Assembly (NCBI RefSeq): GCF_034044715.1
Contig: NZ_JAXCLW010000001.1
Coordinates: 434,001-498,000 of the forward strand
Direction: 5' to 3'
Length of the DNA stretch: 64,000 nucleotides
Source of the DNA: Dongia_B soli
GTDB taxonomy: Bacteria > Pseudomonadota > Alphaproteobacteria > Dongiales > Dongiaceae
A program made the translations under genes and the position numbers. Shown piece by piece: positions 48,724 through 57,133 of the stretch (positions within the stretch are counted from its first letter, which is position 1; the number at the start of each line of letters is the position of its first letter). Under the pieces are notes generated by a model. That model worked only from the letters and a program-made list of their open reading frames with translations. It was not told the DNA's origin and made no database searches.

Positions 48724-51700
48724 CATCGCCAGATCATTTGGATCAAATTTGCCTGCAACATGGCATCCAGCGCCGTTATCAGGACCATTCGGGGAATCTG
48801 AAGGAAGTCTCAGAGCAAACTCTGGGGCGTCTTGCGGAGCGTCTCAGTGCCACGGAGGCTACGGGATCGCGTCCGATCATTCTCCAGCACGAGCGCGGCG
48901 AGCTTGGTCATATACGCCTTGAGCAGCAAAAACTCCCGCTCACCCCGCTCCGCTGGGAGATAGAGACAGAAGATGGGGATCATCTATCCGGCGATGTGGA
49001 GTTGGTGGATGGCATCGTCACGATTCCTTGCCAGCTCCCCTTCGGCGATCATCGCCTGACAATTTTCACTCGCGACGATGACATGCCGGTGACAGCCCTG
49101 CCAGTGATCGTCGCGCCGCAACGCTGTTTCCTGCCGCCGGCTTTGTCAGGGACTGGGAGGCTATGGGGCATTTCAGTCCAACTTTTTGCCCTGAGATCCC
49201 AGCGTAACTGGGGTATCGGCGATTTCACTGATCTTGCCGACCTTATCGGCTATGCCGCCGCTTCCGGCGCCGCGACGATCGGCCTCAATCCGCTGCATGC
49301 TCTTTTTCCCGATCATCCGGATTGGGCCAGCCCTTATGCGCCGAGCAGCCGACATTTCCTGAACACGATCTATATCGATCCGGAAGCTATGCCGGAATTC
49401 GCCGAATGCGACTTGGCGCGCGGCTTGCGCAACGAACCGGCATTCGAACGCAAGTTGCAGCGACTAAGAGCGGAACCACTGGTCGACTATGCGGGCGTCA
49501 CCGCGGTGAAGCAGGAGATTTTGGAACTCTTGTTCCATCATTTCCGTGAACATCATCTGGGCAAGAGCGATCCGTTCGGCCGCGAATTCCGCGCTTTCCA
49601 ACATCGGCACGGTCAAGCACTGCGCGACTTTGCAACATTCCATGCCCTGCAGGAGTACATCCGTAAAAACGCCGCACAGCGCCTCTCCTGGCATGACTGG
49701 CCGGAGCAATTTCACGACCCCGACGGCGAAGCCGTACGCGCCTTTGCCCGCGACCACGCTCCACGGATTGAATTCTTTGAATATCTGCAATGGCACGCGC
49801 ACCGGCAACTGCTGTTCTGCAGGGAACGCGCCCGGCAAACCGGTATGGCGATCGGGCTCTATCGCGACATCGCTGTTGGCGTCGCCAGAAACTCCGCCGA
49901 GACATGGGCAGCGCAAGATTACATCGTCGATGACTGGAGTGTCGGCGCGCCACCCGATAACTGGAATCCCGGCGGGCAGAATTGGGGAATTCCGCCCGCC
50001 CATCCGCGGTTGATGGCTGAGAGCGGGTACGCGGATTTTCGGGCGGTGTTGCGTGCCAATATGTATGCGGCAGGTGCGGTGCGGATCGATCACGTTCTCG
50101 GCCTGATGCGTCTGTTCTGGATCCCGCCGGATGCTGGCGCCGGAGATGGCGCCTATGTTCAGTATCCGTTGCAAGACCTGATCGCCATGATCACATTGGA
50201 GAGCTGGCGCCAGCGGTGCATGGTGATCGGCGAGGACCTCGGTACTGTACCCGAAGGATTGCAGGAACAACTGGCCGCAGCCGGCATCCTCTCTTACCGG
50301 CTGCTCTATTTCGAGCGAGATGCCGAAGGCCAGTTCAAAAAGCCGACTGACTGGCCTGATCTCGCTCTGGCGACGGTGACAACTCACGACCTGCCAACCC
50401 TGCCGTCTTACTGGAAAGGCATCGACATCGCGCTCAAGGCTCGCTTAGGCATCTATACTGAGGCTGATGCGCCGGAAAAAGAGGGGAAACAACGAGCCAG
50501 AGACCGGCTCAGCCTACTGGAAGCTCTTCGTTCTGAAGGGCTTCTGCCGGGCGATGATGGCAATGTACCAGTCGAAGCGGTCCATCGGTATCTCGCCCGC
50601 ACGCGCAGCAAGCTGGTCATGCTTCAGCTTGAGGATATGCTTGATGTCGTCGAGCAGATGAATGTGCCGGGTACGGTCGATGAACATCCGAATTGGCGGC
50701 ACAAGCTTCCGCGCACCATTGATGAGATCATGACCGACTCGCGCGTGCGGCAAGTGCTCGGCGCCGTGGCCGAGGAACGCGTCGGCAACACGGAGGAAAC
50801 GGGCAAAGGACCGATCTCGCGCGATATTACGACGATCCCGACTGCGACCTATCGCTTGCAGCTCAACAAGGACATGACATTTGCCCAGGCGACGGAACTG
50901 ATCCCGTATTTGCGTGCGGTCGGGGTCAGCCATATCTATGCCTCGCCTTACTTGAAGGCGCGGCCCAATAGCCCCCATGGCTATGACATCACCGACCATA
51001 ACAGCCTGAACCCGGAGATCGGCGATTGGGCGACGTTTTCCGCTTTCTGCACGAAACTGCGGCAGGAAGGTTTGGGCCAGATCCTCGATTTCATCCCCAA
51101 TCACATGGGAATCGGGCATGCCGATAACGCCTATTGGCTTGATGTTCTCGAATGGGGGCGCGGCTCAGCCTTCGCCGCTTTCTTCGACATAAACTGGACA
51201 CCGAGACAAGCGGCATTGCAGGGGAAGGTCCTGCTGCCCCTGCTCGGCGGACAATACGGGCATGTCCTGGAACGCGGCGAATTGGAACTGAAATTCGACG
51301 CGGCATCGGGCAGCTTCAGCGTCTGGTATTTCGACCACCGGTTTCCGCTGCACCCCAGCACCTATCCTCTTATTCTTCAGCGGATCCAGGCCCTTGATGA
51401 TTTTACCCGTGGCTTCGCGGCCGTCAGGCCGCCCACCGAGGAAAGTGCACCGCGCAGTGCCGAGCGCGCCGTTGCCGATGGCCTGAAACAGGCGCTGGCC
51501 GAGACGGCGCAACGCGATGCCTCGCTGTCGGCCGAACTGCATGCCGCTGCCCAAGCATACAATGGATCGCCGGGACAACCCGACAGCTTCCGCAACTTAC
51601 ATGATCTTTTGGAGAGGCAGGTTTATCGGCTGGCCTTTTGGCGTGTTGCTGCAGAGGAAATCAATTATCGGCGCTTTTTTGATATAAATGAACTCGCCGG

Positions 51701-53708
51701 CATCCGCATGGAGCGGTGGGATGTCTTTTCCGCCACGCACCGGCTGATCGGCCGGCTTGTTGCAGAAGGAAAACTGCAAGGCTTGCGTCTCGACCACGTT
51801 GACGGCCTCTTCGATCCCGCGACCTATCTTGACCGGCTGCAATCCTTCGTCCAGCGGCACCGCGACGAACATGGCGCGGGCGGCGATCGACGGCAAGGCG
51901 CTGCGTCGCCCTTCTACATCCTTGTCGAAAAAATCACGGCGCGCCATGAGCGGCTTCGCGATAGTTGGCCGGTTGCCGGGACCACCGGCTATGAGTGTTT
52001 AAACCTGGTCAATGGATTGTTCGTCAGTCCGAACGGGGAGCGGGCGCTCGATCGCGCATACCGGCAATTCATCGACGAACCGGTCGATTACGAGACGATG
52101 CTCTATACCTGCAAGACACATATCATCGACACCGTCTTGAACAGCGAGATCGAGCGGCTGTCGGGCGAGCTCGATAAACTCTCTGAACAGCATTGGACCA
52201 CGCGGGATTATACGCAAGATCGATTGCGCGCGGCCCTGCGCGAAGTGGTTGCCGGCTTTCCGGTTTATCGCACCTATATCAATAAAGAGGGAATCTCGTC
52301 GGAAGATCACCGCGATATCGATTGGGCGGTCAGTCAAGCACGAAAGACATATCGCGGCCTGGATCCGGAAATCCTGGATTTCGTGCAGGCGGCCTTGACG
52401 GCGACGCTATCGGATCGTCACGCGACCTATAGGCGCCAAGACGTCCTGAAATTTGCCATGCGGTTCCAGCAATATACCGGACCTGTTATGGCGAAGGCAC
52501 TCGAAGATACCTTGTTCTACCGGTACAACCGTCTGCTATCGCTCAACGAAGTGGGTGGCGAGCCCCGGCAGTTCGGAATTTCCGATTCCGCTTTCCATCA
52601 TCTCATGCAGGAGCGCGCGAAGCTGCAGCCTCATGCGCTCTCGACCCTGGCCACGCATGATACGAAACGTGGAGCGGACATGCGCGCGCGACTCAATGTT
52701 CTGTCTGAGATGCCGGCGGAATGGAACAAGCGGCTCCGGCGGTGGGCAACGCTCAATCGCTTCCGCCGGCAGAAATCGGATCGCGGAAGCATGCCGACGC
52801 GAAACGACGAATATATGATCTATCAGATGCTGCTTGGCGCCTGGCCAGTCGAACTGATGGCACGCACGGCCTTGTCGCCCGACGATGTTGCTGCCTTTCG
52901 CGGTCGGCTGTGCAATGCCATCTTGAAAGCGATCCGAGAGGCGAAGCAGCACACAAGCTGGCATAATCAAAACGAGCCATACGAAGCCGCATGCTTGGCA
53001 TTCCTCGAGAAGATCATCGATGTGAACCAACGCAGTCCGTTTCTCGATGATTTCCTTCCTTTCCAGGCCCGCATTGCCAAACTGGGCATGCTGAAAAGCC
53101 TCAGCCAGCTTGCCGTATCACTGACCATTCCTGGTGTGCCAGATATCTATCAGGGTGGTGAGTTATGGGATCTCAACATGATGGATCCCGACAATCGGCG
53201 TCCGGTCGATTTCCAGACGAGGGTAGACTTCCTGAAACAGGCGGAGGCGGTCATGACGTTACCCCCGTCGGAACGGCGGATACGGATAGGCAAATGGTTG
53301 GGCGATTGGCTGGATGGTCGCATCAAGCTGGTGCTGACCAGCGCGATACTCAATCTTCGGCGCCGCGAGCCCGAACTGTTTCTCTATGGCGGCTATGAAC
53401 CACTTGCCATTGGCGGCGAACAGGCAACCCGCCTGTTCGGTTTCGTGCGACGCTATGAGGGCAAGATTTGCGTCACCTTATGCGGCCGTTTTTTTGCCGG
53501 AGCAACGGAAGACGCCGACGAACTTGATGCCTGGCGATCCATCTGGGCTGGTTGCTCGGCCAGCTTGCCGGTCAAGGAAGCCAGTTTGCTGGATATCATG
53601 ACGGGCGCTCCGCGAAAGATCCAGGATGGCAACCTGCAGATCGATGATATCCTCACTGATTTGCCGGTCGCCATCCTGTTCGGTCAAGAGGGACTGGGAG
53701 CCGCCTGA
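48720..53708 (+). CDS. treY: Fused 4-alpha-glucanotransferase and maltooligosyl trehalose synthase (MalQ-TreY)
   Basis: Single frame of 1662 residues starting at a GTG that overlaps treZ. Residues 1 to about 690 are amylomaltase MalQ: SGTGRLWGISVQLFALRSQRNWGIGDFTDL, SSRHFLNTIYID, GAVRIDHVLGLMRLFWIP (Asp457), VIGEDLGTVP (Glu505), TTHDLPTL. Residues about 705-1662 are TreY: PTATYRLQLNKDMTF, VSHIYASPYLKARPNSPHGYDI, GLRLDHVDGLF (Asp1025), ILVEKITARHERL (Glu1070), LATHDTKRGADMRAR. MalQ can lengthen short maltodextrins to the chain length that TreY needs for making the terminal trehalosyl unit. Both halves look active. The two enzymes are usually separate proteins. It converges on glgP 11 bases away. 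Confidence 0.95.
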   Translation: MTSPDHLDQICLQHGIQRRYQDHSGNLKEVSEQTLGRLAERLSATEATGSRPIILQHERGELGHIRLEQQKLPLTPLRWEIETEDGDHLSGDVELVDGIVTIPCQLPFGDHRLTIFTRDDDMPVTALPVIVAPQRCFLPPALSGTGRLWGISVQLFALRSQRNWGIGDFTDLADLIGYAAASGAATIGLNPLHALFPDHPDWASPYAPSSRHFLNTIYIDPEAMPEFAECDLARGLRNEPAFERKLQRLRAEPLVDYAGVTAVKQEILELLFHHFREHHLGKSDPFGREFRAFQHRHGQALRDFATFHALQEYIRKNAAQRLSWHDWPEQFHDPDGEAVRAFARDHAPRIEFFEYLQWHAHRQLLFCRERARQTGMAIGLYRDIAVGVARNSAETWAAQDYIVDDWSVGAPPDNWNPGGQNWGIPPAHPRLMAESGYADFRAVLRANMYAAGAVRIDHVLGLMRLFWIPPDAGAGDGAYVQYPLQDLIAMITLESWRQRCMVIGEDLGTVPEGLQEQLAAAGILSYRLLYFERDAEGQFKKPTDWPDLALATVTTHDLPTLPSYWKGIDIALKARLGIYTEADAPEKEGKQRARDRLSLLEALRSEGLLPGDDGNVPVEAVHRYLARTRSKLVMLQLEDMLDVVEQMNVPGTVDEHPNWRHKLPRTIDEIMTDSRVRQVLGAVAEERVGNTEETGKGPISRDITTIPTATYRLQLNKDMTFAQATELIPYLRAVGVSHIYASPYLKARPNSPHGYDITDHNSLNPEIGDWATFSAFCTKLRQEGLGQILDFIPNHMGIGHADNAYWLDVLEWGRGSAFAAFFDINWTPRQAALQGKVLLPLLGGQYGHVLERGELELKFDAASGSFSVWYFDHRFPLHPSTYPLILQRIQALDDFTRGFAAVRPPTEESAPRSAERAVADGLKQALAETAQRDASLSAELHAAAQAYNGSPGQPDSFRNLHDLLERQVYRLAFWRVAAEEINYRRFFDINELAGIRMERWDVFSATHRLIGRLVAEGKLQGLRLDHVDGLFDPATYLDRLQSFVQRHRDEHGAGGDRRQGAASPFYILVEKITARHERLRDSWPVAGTTGYECLNLVNGLFVSPNGERALDRAYRQFIDEPVDYETMLYTCKTHIIDTVLNSEIERLSGELDKLSEQHWTTRDYTQDRLRAALREVVAGFPVYRTYINKEGISSEDHRDIDWAVSQARKTYRGLDPEILDFVQAALTATLSDRHATYRRQDVLKFAMRFQQYTGPVMAKALEDTLFYRYNRLLSLNEVGGEPRQFGISDSAFHHLMQERAKLQPHALSTLATHDTKRGADMRARLNVLSEMPAEWNKRLRRWATLNRFRRQKSDRGSMPTRNDEYMIYQMLLGAWPVELMARTALSPDDVAAFRGRLCNAILKAIREAKQHTSWHNQNEPYEAACLAFLEKIIDVNQRSPFLDDFLPFQARIAKLGMLKSLSQLAVSLTIPGVPDIYQGGELWDLNMMDPDNRRPVDFQTRVDFLKQAEAVMTLPPSERRIRIGKWLGDWLDGRIKLVLTSAILNLRRREPELFLYGGYEPLAIGGEQATRLFGFVRRYEGKICVTLCGRFFAGATEDADELDAWRSIWAGCSASLPVKEASLLDIMTGAPRKIQDGNLQIDDILTDLPVAILFGQEGLGAA

Positions 53709-53719
53709 AGCTGGGCCTC

Positions 53720-56179
53720 TTAATCGGCCAGGGGCCGCGTCTGCCAGATCTCCCGGGCATAATCGACCACAGCCCGGTCGCTGGAGAACATCCCCATATT
53801 GGCGGTATTGATGATTGCGCGCCGGGTCCATTCCTCCTGGTCGGCATAGCAGGCCTCGATCTCTGCCTGAATGCCGACATAATAGGTGAAATCAGCCAGA
53901 ACGAAGAAACGGTCGCCACCGCGGGTCAAGCTTTGGACGATCGGCTGGAACAAATCCCGATTGCTTGGCGAGAAGAACCCATTACCGATCATCTCAAGGG
54001 CTTGCTGCAAGTCGTTGTCGCGTCGCAGATAGGATAGCGCGTCGTAATGCCCCTTTTCCAGATAGGCGACTTCATCCGTGGTCAGGCCGAATGCGAAGAA
54101 GTTCTCGGCACCGACGGCATCGCGGATCTCGATATTGGCGCCATCCAGCGTACCGACCGTGAGCGCACCATTCATGGCCATCTTCATGTTACCGGTGCCG
54201 GAGGCCTCGGTACCGGCCGTGGAGATTTGTTCCGATAGATCAACCGCGGGAACGATGCGCTCGGCCAAGCTGACGCTGTAATTCGGTAGGAAGAGGATCT
54301 TCAACCGATCGCCGATGAGGGGATCGTGGTTGACGACACGCGCCACGTCATTGATCAGCTTGATGATCAATTTAGCCATCGCATATCCGGGTGCCGCCTT
54401 TCCGGCGAAAATCACGGTTCGCGCCGTGTGGTCGCCACCCGGATTGTTGCGGATGCGGTTATACAGAGCGACGGCGTGAAGCAGCTTCAGCAGCTGCCGC
54501 TTGTATTCGTGAATGCGCTTGATCTGCGCATCAAAAATCGACGTGACGGAGACCGACAGGCCGGTCTCCGCCTCGATATGATTGGCAAGGCGCTGCTTAT
54601 TCGCCGCTTTGGCGGACCGGAAATCCGCTCTAAACGCCGCATCCTCCACGAAGGGGAGAAGCTGTTTCAGCTCGGACAGATCGCGCATCCAGCCGTTGCC
54701 GATCTTGCTGCTGATGAGGTTGCGCAAATCGGGATTTGCCCCCGCCAGCCAGCGTCGCGACGCCACACCATTGGTAATATTGATGATCCGCCCCGGCAGC
54801 AGACGGTCGAGATCGGCGAAAACCGTTCTCTTCATCAATTCGGTATGTATCTTTGAAACACCATTGATCCGGTGACTGCCGACGAAAGCGAGATTGGCCA
54901 TGCGAACGTGCCGCTCGCCGTCCTCGTCGATGAAGGAAACACGCCGTAGCAGATCGATATCGCCGGGATAGCGGGCGGCAACCTCCTTCAGGAAGGAATC
55001 GTTGATGCGGTAGATGATCTGAAGATGCCTGGGAAGAATGATTTCAAAAAATCTCAGCGGCCAGCGCTCCAAGGCCTCCGGCATCAAGGTGTGGTTGGTA
55101 TAGGAAATCACGCGGCGCGTGATATCCCAGGCATGATCCCAGGTGAGACCGTTTTCATCCACCAGCAATCGCATCAGCTCCGCTACTGCCATGGCTGGAT
55201 GCGTGTCGTTGATCTGGACGGCAATTCGTGACGGCAGCATATCCAGGCTGCAACCCTGACGCTTCAGGCGGGCGATGATATCTTGAAGGGATGCGCTGAC
55301 CAGGAAGTATTGCTGCTTGAAGCGCAACTCACGACCGGCGGCCGTACCGTCATGAGGATAAAGGACACGCGTCAAGCTTTCCCACTGCGCTTTATCCAAC
55401 ACAGCGCCGAGATGATCACCGGCGTTGAAGCGTTCAAGATCGAGTTCATGCGTGGCCCGCGCGGACCATAGACGCAACGTGTTGACGGTATCGGAACTAT
55501 AGCCGGCAGCCGGAATATCGAAAGCGGTAGCAAGCACGGTCGCACATTCGATCCATTGGCCCGGCGCCGTGGCTCCGTCCCTGCCGCTTTCGGCGAGCCG
55601 GCCATGATATCTCACGGGATAAGTGAGATCGGAGCGCGCAAATTCCCATCGGCCTCCAAAGCGGAGCCATTGCTCAGGTTCTTCGCTCTGCCAGCCCTCC
55701 TTGATCCGCTGAGCGAACATGCCGAATTCATAGCGCAGACCATAACCATAAGCAGGGATGCCAATTGCCGCCGTGCTATCGAGAAGACAAGCGGCCAATC
55801 GCCCAAGTCCGCCATTGCCGAGACCGGGATCGACCTCGAGCTCGGCAATATCCTCAATGTTGTAGCCGACTCGGGTGAGCATCTCGGCGCAAACATCATA
55901 AGCGCCCAAGTTGCGCAGGGTATCGGTCAGGAGACGGCCGACAAGGAATTCCATCGAGAAATAGCAGGCTTCTTTTGCGCCCTGACGCTCTTTCTTGCGC
56001 CGGGCTTCGGCCCATCTTTCGGACACCAATTCCCGCGCGAGACCGATGGTGGCGCCGAGCCAATGCTGCGCCTGTGCGGCCTCCGGCTCCATGCCGGTAG
56101 ATTGCAGAAGATGCCGTTCGAGCGACCGGCGGATGGCTTCTTTGTCCTTAACCTTGGACAAATCGGGAAACATCGTCAA
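53720..56179 (-). CDS. glgP: Glycogen phosphorylase
   Basis: Releases glucose-1-phosphate from alpha-1,4-glucan using pyridoxal phosphate, 819 residues, normal length. Diagnostic segments: YFSMEFLVGRLLTDTLRNLG, GNGGLGRLAACLLDS, GYGLRYEFGMFAQ, INDTHPAMAVAELMRLLVDE, SHRINGVSKIHTELMK, FAGKAAPGYAMAKLIIKLIN, and EASGTGNMKMAMNGALTVGT, which holds the Schiff-base Lys. Transcribed against the trehalose operon with no room for a separate terminator. A possible EcfG-type promoter is at 56277-56302. The ATG at 56179 was used; the second Met at 56173 is possible. Confidence 0.96.
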   Translation of the reverse strand: MTMFPDLSKVKDKEAIRRSLERHLLQSTGMEPEAAQAQHWLGATIGLARELVSERWAEARRKKERQGAKEACYFSMEFLVGRLLTDTLRNLGAYDVCAEMLTRVGYNIEDIAELEVDPGLGNGGLGRLAACLLDSTAAIGIPAYGYGLRYEFGMFAQRIKEGWQSEEPEQWLRFGGRWEFARSDLTYPVRYHGRLAESGRDGATAPGQWIECATVLATAFDIPAAGYSSDTVNTLRLWSARATHELDLERFNAGDHLGAVLDKAQWESLTRVLYPHDGTAAGRELRFKQQYFLVSASLQDIIARLKRQGCSLDMLPSRIAVQINDTHPAMAVAELMRLLVDENGLTWDHAWDITRRVISYTNHTLMPEALERWPLRFFEIILPRHLQIIYRINDSFLKEVAARYPGDIDLLRRVSFIDEDGERHVRMANLAFVGSHRINGVSKIHTELMKRTVFADLDRLLPGRIINITNGVASRRWLAGANPDLRNLISSKIGNGWMRDLSELKQLLPFVEDAAFRADFRSAKAANKQRLANHIEAETGLSVSVTSIFDAQIKRIHEYKRQLLKLLHAVALYNRIRNNPGGDHTARTVIFAGKAAPGYAMAKLIIKLINDVARVVNHDPLIGDRLKILFLPNYSVSLAERIVPAVDLSEQISTAGTEASGTGNMKMAMNGALTVGTLDGANIEIRDAVGAENFFAFGLTTDEVAYLEKGHYDALSYLRRDNDLQQALEMIGNGFFSPSNRDLFQPIVQSLTRGGDRFFVLADFTYYVGIQAEIEACYADQEEWTRRAIINTANMGMFSSDRAVVDYAREIWQTRPLAD

Positions 56180-56276
56180 ACTGGTACCAATCCTTCCTTC
56201 TTGAGAACTATCACCGAACTAGTGAGGCTCGCGCGATAGCCCCGCATATTTCAGAAGCTGGCGCGGCTCTGCAATT

Positions 56277-56302
56277 AACGCGTCGAGCCATACCGCTCTT
56301 CC
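56277..56302 (-). promoter_or_regulatory. Possible EcfG promoter for glgP
   Basis: Minus-strand GGAAG, a 17-base spacer and CGTT, 97 bases before the glgP start. The -10 matches the consensus fully; the -35 has one mismatch (GGAAG for GGAAC). Weaker than the others in the window. Confidence 0.4.
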
Positions 56303-56545
56303 CGTTAAAGACGACATCGAACGATCCCGCCAAATCCGCACACCGTGCTCACTTGCACGTGGGACTATGTATCAGGCTAGGACCGAAAGATTTATATTCA
56401 GTTTCTTTCGCGCCCTGATATCGCAGCCCCGGCTAGTGCGCGAGGTCACTTTGGATGCTGTCGAGCCTCGCCTGTCATGGCGTTCGCGAATCAGCAGATG
56501 ATGCAGGAAATCCCGTGAGTCTTCTGGGCACATTTTCCACGTCAC

Positions 56546-56570
56546 GGAACGATTTGCAATCTCTCATGTT
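56546..56570 (+). promoter_or_regulatory. Candidate EcfG promoter for the DUF2934 gene
   Basis: GGAAC (56546-56550), a 16-base spacer and TGTT (56567-56570), 48 bases before the DUF2934 ATG. The -35 is exact, the -10 three of four. Confidence 0.6.
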
Positions 56571-56618
56571 TCTTTCAAAACCCAACCGAAGCGAAGCTTA
56601 AAACCGGAGCATAGATCA

Positions 56619-56897
56619 ATGGACGAGGAACGTATCCGCCGCCACGCGTATCAGTTATGGGAAGAGGCGGGGAAGCCGGATGGACGGGACAGCGAATTCT
56701 GGGAGCGCGCCAAGGAACTGGCGGCAATCGAGGAGAACCAGTCCCTAGCCACGAAGCCAAGACCAACCACCGCAGAGAACACGACACTGGAACCTGTGGA
56801 GCCGGCCGAGGCGATCGAAAACCAAGGTGATTTCCCCGGCATGGCGGATCAGGGAGAAGAGCAGCCTCGCGCGCCGCGCCGACAGAAGCGCAGTTGA
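56619..56897 (+). CDS. DUF2934 small protein
   Basis: Protein of 92 residues. The first 40 residues (DEERIRRHAYQLWEEAGKPDGRDSEFWERAKEL) are the DUF2934 motif, a short helical unit of unknown function found in alphaproteobacteria, often in stress-related settings. The rest is low-complexity and Glu/Pro-rich, ending in a basic tail (RAPRRQKRS). A GGAG ribosome site precedes the ATG. It has its own EcfG-type promoter candidate and is followed by the catalase homologue after 236 bases. Confidence 0.88.
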   Translation: MDEERIRRHAYQLWEEAGKPDGRDSEFWERAKELAAIEENQSLATKPRPTTAENTTLEPVEPAEAIENQGDFPGMADQGEEQPRAPRRQKRS

Positions 56898-56973
56898 GCA
56901 CCCCGTTCACAAGTACGAGAGGCCACCCACCGGCACACGGATTTTGCAGAAGCGGATCCTCCTCTGATCCTTT

Positions 56974-56998
56974 GGAACAATCCCAATAGCCAAGAGTT
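56974..56998 (+). promoter_or_regulatory. Candidate EcfG promoter for the catalase homologue
   Basis: GGAAC (56974-56978), a 16-base spacer and AGTT (56995-56998), 135 bases before the ATG at 57134. The -35 is exact, the -10 three of four. Confidence 0.5.
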
Positions 56999-57133
56999 AA
57001 CCAGCCAATAGGGCGCTCGAACCGCGAGTGTCGTCGCCCTCACTGTTGCGAGTCGAGATGTTTCTGGCAGACCCGTTCCGGGCGTGCCTTGCCTTCGTCC
57101 CACCCTTCATCTCCCCTTGCGCGAGAGATTGCT

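Larger units (their letters stand above)
56180..56618. other. Divergent intergenic region glgP / DUF2934
   Basis: About 440 bases with no supportable gene. It contains two oppositely directed EcfG-type elements (56277-56302 toward glgP and 56546-56570 toward DUF2934). The stretch between them shows no further recognisable element. Confidence 0.55.
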
